Positions 52,668-60,969 of a stretch of 64,000 nucleotides of DNA are shown here, in pieces; position 1 is the stretch's first letter; each line of letters starts with the position of its first letter. The stretch comes from an uncultured Treponema sp. GTDB taxonomy: Bacteria > Spirochaetota > Spirochaetia > Treponematales > Treponemataceae. Under the pieces are notes generated by a model. The model was given only the letters and a program-made list of their open reading frames with translations, was not told where the DNA came from and did not search any database. The stretch spans positions 62,001 to 126,000 of the forward strand of contig ONHK01000007.1 in the NCBI GenBank assembly GCA_900317625.1. Reading direction: 5' to 3'. The position numbers and the translations under genes were made by a program.

Positions 52668-54293
52668 ATGCCGTTCAAGAAAAATATTTTTTTCCTTATA
52701 GCTACATTGATTTTCTCGTTTTGTTTTGCAGATGAAAATGAATTTTTCTCAGAAGAAGAAATTCCTGCCGCCGAACTTCCACAGGAATTCAGCAAAAAAG
52801 GATTTTTTCCGCTTGAACCGCTAAAACCTGAAAAAACAAATGAAACGCAAAAAAAGAACACTGTAATTATCAAGACAAACGCACGGAACGCAAAAGTTTT
52901 CTTGAACGGAATATACAAAGGCACAACTCCAATTTCAATAAGCAATCTTGAACCGGGAACTTACAGACTCAGGCTTGAAAAAGCAGGTTTTCTTACTGCG
53001 GAAAGATACATTTCGGTTTCAAAAAACACGACTTACAATTATTTCTACGAAATGACAGAAATAAAAGGCTTTGTTGACATACGAGGAATTCCAAACGTTG
53101 AAAAAAGCCTGATTTTTGCAGACGGAAACAAGATTTTCGCGCCATTTTTTGAACTTTCAGAAGGATTTCATACAATTCAGGTAAAAAGTTTTGGCTACGA
53201 AGATTTTTCAGCTTCAATTTTTGTAAAACGAAACCACATAAAAAGAATTTTATTAAAAATGCAGAAAGCTGACTTTAAAATCCTGGATTTTTATTCCTCA
53301 AGAAAAACAATAAATCCAAAATATAGCGGTTCTATCGGAAATTGCCAGCTGACTGCAAAAGTTTCCGCACCGGGAACAGGAAAAATTTCCATAAAAAATA
53401 TGTCTGGGGAAGAAATTTTTTCCGCGGAATTTCCAAAATTTTCAACTTGGGAACAAAATGTAACTTGGAATGGAACAGATTCTTCAGGGAATGACGTTCC
53501 TTCCGGAAAATACATTGCGACTTTTTATGCGGACGGACAATCCGCCGAACTTGAAATAAATATTGACCGCACGCTTATATTTCCGCTCGAAGATTTAACT
53601 GCCGGGGGAACAGGAATCGGTTTTGTTACAACCGCAAGCATGCTTCCAAAAAGCACAAAAATGCTGAATTTTTCAGCCGCTCCGGTTTCAAGTTCAAAAG
53701 AAGGATTTTATGCAACGCCAATAACGTTTGGATTTGCCGATTCAATTTTTGAACAACTTGAACTTTCCATAAAATTTTCAATTTTTGCCGGAATCGAAGA
53801 AACTCCGCTACAAGTTTCTCTTGCCGCAAAATTTGCGGATAAAACAAAAAATGAAAATTCTCCAGTTCAATTCCGCTATGGAGTTTCAGCTAGATATGGA
53901 GTTTCCGAGAAAAAAGTTTTTCCAGAATACGGAGCGGATTTTGGTTCAGGATTAGGCATTTCTGGATTTTTAGGGCTCTGCAATTCTGAATTTTCCGCAG
54001 ATTTTTCTTCAGAATTTATTTTTGGCGCAAAAAGTTCAAATCCTTTCAACGGCGACAATTCCTGGAAAAACGGACTTGCATTCAGTTATTCGCCGCTCCC
54101 GGAATTTTCCGCAAATATTTCGTGCGCGCTCATAAGCAACTCAAACTTTTTTGACGCAATCCAACCAAAAGCGGGATTCAGCTATCTTATTCCTGGAACA
54201 TCATTCATATTCAGCGCAGATTTTTACGGAATCATTTATTTTGATTCACCATATTATCTTGGCGGTTTCGCAGGCTTTGGCTATTTATTCTAA
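52668..54293 (+). CDS. Exported PEGA-domain protein, possibly outer-membrane associated
   Basis: 541 residues. A signal peptide (NIFFLIATLIFSFCFA) precedes an acidic stretch and a PEGA domain with TNARNAKVFLNGIYKGTTPI and LEPGTYRLRLEKAGF. A FlgD-like Ig segment follows: TWNGTDSSGNDVPSGKYIA. The last 230 residues are rich in alternating aromatic and Ser/Gly strands and end in GYLF, as in many outer-membrane barrels. The start at 52668 gives the signal peptide; a longer TTG frame would begin inside the repeat. Role unknown, envelope location likely. Confidence 0.78.
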   Translation: MPFKKNIFFLIATLIFSFCFADENEFFSEEEIPAAELPQEFSKKGFFPLEPLKPEKTNETQKKNTVIIKTNARNAKVFLNGIYKGTTPISISNLEPGTYRLRLEKAGFLTAERYISVSKNTTYNYFYEMTEIKGFVDIRGIPNVEKSLIFADGNKIFAPFFELSEGFHTIQVKSFGYEDFSASIFVKRNHIKRILLKMQKADFKILDFYSSRKTINPKYSGSIGNCQLTAKVSAPGTGKISIKNMSGEEIFSAEFPKFSTWEQNVTWNGTDSSGNDVPSGKYIATFYADGQSAELEINIDRTLIFPLEDLTAGGTGIGFVTTASMLPKSTKMLNFSAAPVSSSKEGFYATPITFGFADSIFEQLELSIKFSIFAGIEETPLQVSLAAKFADKTKNENSPVQFRYGVSARYGVSEKKVFPEYGADFGSGLGISGFLGLCNSEFSADFSSEFIFGAKSSNPFNGDNSWKNGLAFSYSPLPEFSANISCALISNSNFFDAIQPKAGFSYLIPGTSFIFSADFYGIIYFDSPYYLGGFAGFGYLF

Positions 54294-54356
54294 ATCAATC
54301 CAAAATCAGTATTAAATTCATTTTCAAACTGAAATAAAATCACTATTATAGAAAAT

Positions 54357-55628
54357 ATGAAACTTTATTCACGCAGCCAATTAATAAAATTCAGCGCAAT
54401 CGGAATGGTTTTTGCGGCAGTCGCAGCCTCTCTTATCACTTCAGTTTCTTTAAAGAAATCAAAATCTGCAATGCCAGAAACTACTGCGCAAAATACAAAA
54501 AATCAGGACTCAGAATCTAAAGATAAAAATGAATTCACGCTTCTTCAGTCCGAAAATAATGATGAAAAAAACGGAAAGAATGCGGCTTTCACAGTTTCTG
54601 CAACAGAAACAAATTACACGCAGGATGAAATTCAGAATATCAACGTTTACCAGAAATGCGCGCCAGGAGTTGTGAACATAAATACACAGGTTGCCGGAGT
54701 TAACTGGTTTTTGGAACCGGTTGTTCAAGACGGCGGAAGCGGCTCCGGCTCAATAATCGACAAGCGCGGCTATGTCCTTACAAATGGGCATGTTGTAAAA
54801 GGCGCGTCGAAAATTTATGTCTCACTTTCAGATGGAACACAATACGAGGCAAAAATTATCGGTCAAGACAGAGATTCTGACCTTACCGTAATAAAATTTG
54901 ATCCGCCGGAAGGTCTTGTGCTGCAGACAATTTCTTTTGGTGACTCAACAAAACTGAATGTTGGTCAAAAAGTTATTGCAATCGGAAATCCGTATGGTTT
55001 CAACAGAACAATGACAACAGGAATCGTTTCTGCTTTAGGGCGACCGGTAAAAAATCCAAACACACAGAGAATCATTAGAAATATGATTCAGACAGACACT
55101 GCGATAAATCCGGGAAATTCCGGCGGTCCGCTTTTGGACACTTCCGGAAAAATGATTGGCGTAAACACAATGATTTATTCCTCATCTGGTTCTTCGGCAG
55201 GAATCGGTTTTTCTGTTCCGGCAGAAACTGCAATCCGCGTTGTAAGCGACCTTCTTCAATACGGAAAAGTACGACGAGGACAGCTTGATGTAACTCTTGT
55301 TCAACTGAACAATACAATCGCAAATTACGCAAACCTTGACATTTCTTCCGGTCTTCTTGTTTCTAGAATCCAAAAAGGAGGAAACGCAGAAAAAGCTGGT
55401 ATTATCCAAGGAACACAAGCCGTCCGCTACGGATATAACCAGAACATAATTTATCTTGGCGGCGATATAATTACAAACATTGATGGAATAAATATTGCTT
55501 CTTACACGGATTATTATTCCGCATTGGAAAGCAAAAAACCTGGCGACACAGTGACTATAACAGTTCACAGAAATGGAAAAGACAGAAAAATAACAGTAAC
55601 TCTTTCAGAAGAATCGGCAGTGCTCTAA
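54357..55628 (+). CDS. HtrA/DegP-family serine protease
   Basis: 423 residues. A membrane anchor (about 9-30), a low-complexity linker, then the trypsin-like domain: His in LTNGHVVKGAS, Asp in QDRDSDLTVIKF, Ser in NPGNSGGPLLD. One PDZ domain follows (GLLVSRIQKGGNAEKAGI to GGDIITNIDG). It degrades misfolded proteins outside the inner membrane. TATTAT lies seven bases before the ATG and no ribosome-binding site is seen. uvrB starts two bases after its stop. Confidence 0.93.
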   Translation: MKLYSRSQLIKFSAIGMVFAAVAASLITSVSLKKSKSAMPETTAQNTKNQDSESKDKNEFTLLQSENNDEKNGKNAAFTVSATETNYTQDEIQNINVYQKCAPGVVNINTQVAGVNWFLEPVVQDGGSGSGSIIDKRGYVLTNGHVVKGASKIYVSLSDGTQYEAKIIGQDRDSDLTVIKFDPPEGLVLQTISFGDSTKLNVGQKVIAIGNPYGFNRTMTTGIVSALGRPVKNPNTQRIIRNMIQTDTAINPGNSGGPLLDTSGKMIGVNTMIYSSSGSSAGIGFSVPAETAIRVVSDLLQYGKVRRGQLDVTLVQLNNTIANYANLDISSGLLVSRIQKGGNAEKAGIIQGTQAVRYGYNQNIIYLGGDIITNIDGINIASYTDYYSALESKKPGDTVTITVHRNGKDRKITVTLSEESAVL

Positions 55629-55630
55629 AA

Positions 55631-57628
55631 ATGAGAAAATTTGTAGTAGAATCACCTTTTAAGCCAAGCGGCGACCAAGGTCAGGCAATTGAAAAACTCA
55701 GCGAAGGATTTTTGCGTGGCGACAAATTCCAAACGCTAAAAGGCGTAACTGGCTCAGGAAAAACTTTTACAATGGCAAAAATCATTGAAAAAGTTCAACG
55801 TCCAACCCTAATTATAAGCCACAACAAAACTCTTTCAGCGCAGCTTTTCCGCGAATTCAAGTCATTTTTTCCGCACAACGCAGTTGAATATTTTGTTTCA
55901 TATTACGATTATTACCAGCCGGAAGCTTACGTTCCCGCCCGCGACCTTTACATTGAAAAAGATGCCGCAATCAACAAAGAAATTGACCAGATGAAAATGG
56001 CGGCAACCTACTCTCTTATGGAACGCCGCGATGTTATTGTAATCGCTACGGTTTCGTGCATTTATGGTCTAGGAATGCCGGAACTTTACAAAAGCATGAG
56101 AATCCATATTGAAAAAGGAAAGCCGCTCGACCTCCACAAGCTGGCAATCGAATTGGCACATATTCAATATGCGCGAAATGATATGATTCTTGACCGCGGA
56201 AATTTTAGGATTCGCGGAGATGTAATAGAAATTTATCCGCCTTACATGGAATTTGACGAAGCTTACAGAATCGAACTCGACTGGGACACAGTTTCCAGAA
56301 TCCGCAGATTCAACGCAATTTCAGGGCAGACAACCGAAGAGCTTGATGAAACAGTAATTTATCCGGCAAAAAACTTTGTCGTTCCGCAGGATCAGCTGGA
56401 AATCGCAACAAAACGAATTCAGGATGAACTTGAGCAGCGGCTGGAAGAATTGAACGCCCAGCACAAACTTCTGGAAGCAGAAAGACTAAAAACCCGCGTA
56501 ACATACGATATTGAAATGATGAAGGAAATGGGCTACTGCTCTGGAATTGAAAATTATTCAGCACCAATCGCTGGTCGCGCCCCTGGAGAACCGCCGGCAA
56601 CGCTTCTGCATTATTTTCCATCAGATTTTTTGTGCATGATTGATGAAGCACATATCACAGTTCCGCAGATTGGCGCAATGTACGAAGGAGACCGAAGCCG
56701 CAAACAGAATCTTGTTGATTTTGGATTCAGACTTCCTAGTGCGCTGGATAACCGTCCGTTAAAATACGATGAATTTTCAAAAATGATGAACCAGGTTATC
56801 TACGTAACCGCAACGCCTCGAAAAGAAGAGATAAAGCAGTCAACCCAGATTGTTGAACAGCTGATTCGCCCAACCGGCCTGCTTGACCCGATTGTAGAAG
56901 TCCGCCCAAGCGAAGGTCAGATGGAAGATATTTACAAGGAAATCAAAGAACGAATTGCCAAACACGAGCGAAGCCTTGTCCTGACTCTTACAAAAAAGAT
57001 GGCGGAGGATTTAACCGCATACCTTACAGACCTTGACTTAAAAGTAAAATATATTCATTCCGAAATTGACACTTTTGAACGGGTTGAAATCCTAAAATCA
57101 CTCCGCCTTGGAGAAATTGATGTCCTAATCGGAATCAATCTTCTGCGAGAAGGAATCGATTTGCCGGAAGTTTCGTTCATTGCCCTGCTTGACGCGGATA
57201 AAATCGGTTTTTTGCGCTCAACAACTTCTCTTATTCAGATTATTGGACGGGCCGCACGCAACGCGGAAGGAAAAGTTGTTATGTATGCAGACAGAATGAG
57301 CGACGCGATGAAAGAAGCAATTGATGAGACAAAACATCGCCGACAGATTCAGAAAGCATACAACAAAGAGCACGGAATCACTCCGCAGACAATCAAAAAA
57401 GAAATAACAGACATTCTTGAACATCAAAAAGAAGAAGCAGAAGAAAACGCAAAAACAACTGTAGAAACGCTCAAAAAAACTGCAAATCTTTTTGACAAAA
57501 AACAACGAACAAAACTGATTAACGCGCTAAAACAGGAAATGTCAGAATGTGCAGAACGCCTTGAATACGAGCAAGCCGCCGCGCTTCGCGACCAGATAAA
57601 AGAGATAGAAGTGCAATATGGAAAATAA
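55631..57628 (+). CDS. uvrB: Excinuclease ABC subunit B
   Basis: DNA-damage verification helicase of nucleotide excision repair, acting with UvrA and UvrC. 665 residues, the family length. Walker A is in LKGVTGSGKTFTMAK near residue 38. The damage-reading hairpin is FVSYYDYYQPEAYVP near 90, DEAH-type IDEAHIT near 337, helicase motif VI in QIIGRAARNAEGKV near 535, and the C-terminal UVR domain RLEYEQAAALRDQI. It shares a transcript with htrA (two-base gap). Confidence 0.98.
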   Translation: MRKFVVESPFKPSGDQGQAIEKLSEGFLRGDKFQTLKGVTGSGKTFTMAKIIEKVQRPTLIISHNKTLSAQLFREFKSFFPHNAVEYFVSYYDYYQPEAYVPARDLYIEKDAAINKEIDQMKMAATYSLMERRDVIVIATVSCIYGLGMPELYKSMRIHIEKGKPLDLHKLAIELAHIQYARNDMILDRGNFRIRGDVIEIYPPYMEFDEAYRIELDWDTVSRIRRFNAISGQTTEELDETVIYPAKNFVVPQDQLEIATKRIQDELEQRLEELNAQHKLLEAERLKTRVTYDIEMMKEMGYCSGIENYSAPIAGRAPGEPPATLLHYFPSDFLCMIDEAHITVPQIGAMYEGDRSRKQNLVDFGFRLPSALDNRPLKYDEFSKMMNQVIYVTATPRKEEIKQSTQIVEQLIRPTGLLDPIVEVRPSEGQMEDIYKEIKERIAKHERSLVLTLTKKMAEDLTAYLTDLDLKVKYIHSEIDTFERVEILKSLRLGEIDVLIGINLLREGIDLPEVSFIALLDADKIGFLRSTTSLIQIIGRAARNAEGKVVMYADRMSDAMKEAIDETKHRRQIQKAYNKEHGITPQTIKKEITDILEHQKEEAEENAKTTVETLKKTANLFDKKQRTKLINALKQEMSECAERLEYEQAAALRDQIKEIEVQYGK

Positions 57629-57668
57629 AAAGGCAGAATGAATTATAATTCTGCATTATTTTTACTTA

Positions 57669-57695
57669 TTGACATAGCGCATAAAATCTTATAAT
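57669..57695 (+). promoter_or_regulatory. rpmB promoter
   Basis: TTGACA (57669-57674) and TATAAT (57690-57695) are both consensus, with a short spacer of 15. RNA would begin about 57702, giving a leader of some 34 bases with AAGGTAGG before the ATG. Confidence 0.7.
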
Positions 57696-57735
57696 CTGTT
57701 AAAACTCACGTGAAAAACATAAGGTAGGTATAGAT

Positions 57736-57960
57736 ATGTCTAGAGCTTGTGACATTTGTGGAAAAGGTGTTATGCACGGAAACCATGTTTCTAAATCTTT
57801 CAATCACCTTCGCAGAACTTGGAAACCAAATCTTCTTACTGTAAGAGCTGTTTTTGACAACGGTCAGGTAAGAACTATTAAAGTTTGCACACGTTGCTAC
57901 CGCAGTGATTTCCTTATCAAAAAGGTAAAGACACCAAAAGCTGCTGTTGAAACAAAATAA
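57736..57960 (+). CDS. rpmB: Ribosomal protein L28
   Basis: Large-subunit protein of 74 residues. It starts SRACDICGKGVMHGNHVSKS and has RTWKPNL in the middle. Two Cys pairs, CDIC and CTRC (near residue 54), fit the zinc-binding form of L28. It is a lone gene with its own strong promoter and a terminator. Confidence 0.96.
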   Translation: MSRACDICGKGVMHGNHVSKSFNHLRRTWKPNLLTVRAVFDNGQVRTIKVCTRCYRSDFLIKKVKTPKAAVETK

Positions 57961-57976
57961 ACAAACTTTTCCAAAG

Positions 57977-58008
57977 AAAAACCGCTTTTGACGAAAAGCG
58001 GTTTTTTT
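57977..58008 (+). terminator. rpmB terminator, two-way
   Basis: AAACCGCTTTT and AAAAGCGGTTT pair around GACG and run into a T tract on the plus strand; an A tract on the other side lets it also serve the convergent MBL gene. Confidence 0.88.
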
Positions 58009-58030
58009 ATTTTTCTTTCAATTTATAAAA

Positions 58031-58993
58031 TTAAGATTCCAGAACTAGCCCATCATAGGCAGGTCCAACAGAACCACCATTTTTCACAATTTCGCTAAGA
58101 TTCGGATAATCAAAAAGTTGAGTTTTTGTGTATTCCTGAATTTCAATATGGGTCATCAAATGGCAAATATGAATAAACCAAGTATGCCGTGGCTTTATCT
58201 GCTCTGCAACATCCATTGCCTGCCTAAAACCAAAATGCGTTGAATGTGGCTTTACGCGAAGTCCGTCAATAACGCAATGCTCAATAATTCCACCCTTCTC
58301 TTTTAAAAGCTGAATACTTTCTGGCGGCACAAAACTTGTGTCTGTAAGATACGCAATCGAATGAATTTTTCCGTCCTTTTCATTTTTGCGGGAAATAAGC
58401 CATCCAGAATCATCAAGTTCTCCATGCTTTAAAGGAACTGGAGTGACTGTTAAATCACCAAATTCCTTTGGAGGATTTTTTTCAATTTCTGTGCAGTCAA
58501 CAAGATTGAGTTTTGGCTTTCCTCCACCAATCTGCGTGTTTGGCTTAAAAATATAATCAAAGCGGTTTTTTACATCCTGAATCGTCTGACGGTTTGCATA
58601 AAGACTGATTCCTTTTTTGTTTGCAGAAATTTCCAGCATTTTCGGCGGAATTCCTGCATTTTCAGGATTATTTTTTAACTCTTCAATTTTATCGCTTCCA
58701 AGAGTGTGGCTAAAAACACGAATGTCATCCAATCCGTGCAAATGATCAGCATGCGAATGAGTTAAAAGAACCGCATCAATAGCTTCAATTCCATATTTTA
58801 TACATTGCAGTCTGAATTCCGGTCCCATATCAATCTGAAGATGTGTGACAGTTCCATTTTTATTTTCGTTCGTTACATAAGCGCTGCATCTAAAACGTTT
58901 ATCACGCTCATCTTTTGAAGTACAAACATGGCAATGGCAGGCAATACATGGAATTCCGTGGCTTGTGCCGGTTCCCAAAAGAGTCATTTTCAT
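58031..58993 (-). CDS. MBL-fold metal hydrolase (PhnP-like)
   Basis: 320 residues. TLLGTGTSHGIPCIACHCHVC at the start gives the Cys-rich zinc site of PhnP-like cyclic phosphodiesterases. LLTHSHADHLHGLDDIR near residue 78 is the main metal motif, with later ligands at LTDTSF and FIHICHL. The C-P lyase genes that go with true phnP are absent, so the substrate is open. Its ATG overlaps the pyk stop by one base, making a pyk-MBL operon. Confidence 0.82.
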   Translation of the reverse strand: MKMTLLGTGTSHGIPCIACHCHVCTSKDERDKRFRCSAYVTNENKNGTVTHLQIDMGPEFRLQCIKYGIEAIDAVLLTHSHADHLHGLDDIRVFSHTLGSDKIEELKNNPENAGIPPKMLEISANKKGISLYANRQTIQDVKNRFDYIFKPNTQIGGGKPKLNLVDCTEIEKNPPKEFGDLTVTPVPLKHGELDDSGWLISRKNEKDGKIHSIAYLTDTSFVPPESIQLLKEKGGIIEHCVIDGLRVKPHSTHFGFRQAMDVAEQIKPRHTWFIHICHLMTHIEIQEYTKTQLFDYPNLSEIVKNGGSVGPAYDGLVLES

Positions 58994-60789
58994 CAGATTA
59001 TGCCTTCGTAAACAAGACCTTGCTCGCCATCAATTGTTACAGAAAGATCGTTTTCAAGGATTTTTTGCGCATCCCGCACATCCTGAATCCAAACCAAATC
59101 AGGATTAATCAGAGCAAGCTGTTCCGGAGCAATGTCGCTTCCTGATTCAGAAACAACGCCATGGACAACTCGCAAAGCTGGAATCAAATCTTCGGTTATC
59201 CGCCAGCAAACAAGAATCGCATTGTTGTTCATGCGCACCTGGTTTCGGATTTCATTCATATCTTTTTCGTGGACAATTCTTCCAGACGCTTTTGAAACAT
59301 CTTTGTTTGCAAAACCAAAAGCTGTTCCGCGCGCAAGAATATTTCCAACCACAAGAACTTTTATCGTATTTATCATCATCGGGCTGGAAATTGGAATTCC
59401 TGCGCAAATCAGAACTTTATCGCCTTGCTTAACGGCTCCGCAACGCACACATTGAGTAATCGCGCTTTGAACCATCATTTCTGAATCGTCGGCAACCTGA
59501 CAAAGAACCGGCAGAACGCCCCATTGAATCATAAGCTGATTTGCAACTTTTTTATCCGGCGTTACGGCAAGAACAACCTGTTCCGGGCGGTAACTTCCAA
59601 TAATCCGGGCTGTGTTTCCGTGCAAAGTCGGCACAAGAACCGCCTTTGCTCCGATATTTCTTGCAAGTTTATACGCGCTGTGGGCAACCATGTGACCAAC
59701 TTCAACGCCAGGCTTGTATTCCGAATCAAATTTCCGCATCTGGAAAAGATATTCCTGACTCTGCTCTGTTGTGCGCGTAATCAAAACCATTGCCTTTACA
59801 GATTCAATCGGATATTTTCCTCCGGCAGTTTCACCGCTAAGCATAACCGCGTCTGTTCCATCAAAAACTGCGTTGGAAACATCCGTAAGTTCAGCGCGCG
59901 TCGGGCGAGGATTTACAATCATTGAATCAAGCATTTGGGTCGCGGTAATAACAGGTTTTCCAGCGGCACGACAAACGCGGATAATCGCTTTTTGCGCTAA
60001 AGGAATTCGTTCCGGCGGAATCTGAACGCCTAAATCTCCGCGCGCAATCATAATTCCGTCCGCTTCTTTTACAATTTCTTCTATATTATTAAGCCCTTCT
60101 TCGTTTTCTATTTTTGCAATAACACGGGCATTAGCTCCAACTTCCTTTAAAAAAGTTTTTATCTGAACAACTTCTTCTGGAAAGCTGACAAAACTTGCGG
60201 CAACAAAATCAATGTCCTCTTCTGCGCCAAAACGCAAATCGTCCTTGTCTTTTTCAGACATTATCGGAAGCCCTGCGTGAAGCCCAATCAGATTCACATT
60301 TTTTTTGCTTCCAAACGAGCCGGAATTTTTTGCCTCACAGATTATTTTTTCACCGTGAATTTCAACAACATCAATTTCAACAAGTCCATCTGCAATCAGA
60401 ACTCTTACGCCAGGTTTCATTTTTTGCGGAGCTTCTTTCCAGGAAATACTTATGTGGCAAGGATTTTCACCATCCGCAGCAGTACAAAAACTGTCATCCG
60501 CAACAAGTTCAATCTTATCGCCAGTGTTGATGGTAATTTTTCCGTCATTTTCAACAAGTCCAGTCCGGATTTCAGGACCTTTTGTATCAAGAAGAATTGC
60601 CACCGGAATCCGCAGAGCCTCAGCCACTCTTCTAACGCGCTCCATAGCCTGTTTGTGCCATTCATGAGTTCCGTGGCTAAAATTGAAGCGGGCAATATTC
60701 ATACCTGCAAGAATCATTTTTTTTATAGTTTCATCATTGTCGCACGCAGGTCCAATCGAACATACAATTTTTGTTTTTCTTGAATACAT
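58993..60789 (-). CDS. pyk: Pyruvate kinase with C-terminal extension
   Basis: Makes pyruvate and ATP from PEP. About 598 residues, some 120 more than the usual core. Core motifs: KTKIVCSIGPACDN at the start, ARFNFSHGTHEWH near 33, MIARGDLGVQIPPE near 250 and ATQMLDSMI near 290. The extra C-terminal domain (from about 485) aligns with the PEP-utiliser-like extension of Bacillus pyruvate kinase, but the TSHAA segment with the phospho-His is replaced by ESGSDIAPEQ. Start at 60789; the longer TTG frame overlaps the -10. Probably leaderless. Confidence 0.94.
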   Translation of the reverse strand: MYSRKTKIVCSIGPACDNDETIKKMILAGMNIARFNFSHGTHEWHKQAMERVRRVAEALRIPVAILLDTKGPEIRTGLVENDGKITINTGDKIELVADDSFCTAADGENPCHISISWKEAPQKMKPGVRVLIADGLVEIDVVEIHGEKIICEAKNSGSFGSKKNVNLIGLHAGLPIMSEKDKDDLRFGAEEDIDFVAASFVSFPEEVVQIKTFLKEVGANARVIAKIENEEGLNNIEEIVKEADGIMIARGDLGVQIPPERIPLAQKAIIRVCRAAGKPVITATQMLDSMIVNPRPTRAELTDVSNAVFDGTDAVMLSGETAGGKYPIESVKAMVLITRTTEQSQEYLFQMRKFDSEYKPGVEVGHMVAHSAYKLARNIGAKAVLVPTLHGNTARIIGSYRPEQVVLAVTPDKKVANQLMIQWGVLPVLCQVADDSEMMVQSAITQCVRCGAVKQGDKVLICAGIPISSPMMINTIKVLVVGNILARGTAFGFANKDVSKASGRIVHEKDMNEIRNQVRMNNNAILVCWRITEDLIPALRVVHGVVSESGSDIAPEQLALINPDLVWIQDVRDAQKILENDLSVTIDGEQGLVYEGII

Positions 60790-60795
60790 ACTTCT

Positions 60796-60824
60796 ATTAT
60801 ACAAAGATTAATTTGATTTGTGAA
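60796..60824 (-). promoter_or_regulatory. pyk promoter, probably leaderless
   Basis: On the minus strand TTCACA (60819-60824), exactly 17 bases, then a perfect TATAAT (60796-60801). Six bases separate it from the ATG at 60789. Confidence 0.7.
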
Positions 60825-60887
60825 TTTTTTTTCATTCTTATTAATAATTTTAACAACCTGTTTTATTCTCTACATCCCGATTTTTAA

Positions 60888-60916
60888 TTGAACTTAAACT
60901 CAAAAGATAGTATATT
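60888..60916 (+). promoter_or_regulatory. pckG promoter
   Basis: TTGAAC (60888-60893), exactly 17 bases, then TATATT (60911-60916). The leader is about 45 bases, with AGGAG seven bases before the ATG, a conventional start unlike that of the divergent pyk. Confidence 0.72.
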
Positions 60917-60969
60917 TAGAAGCAAATGAATTTTTGGGGAAAACCCGATTTCACAAACAGGAGTTATAA

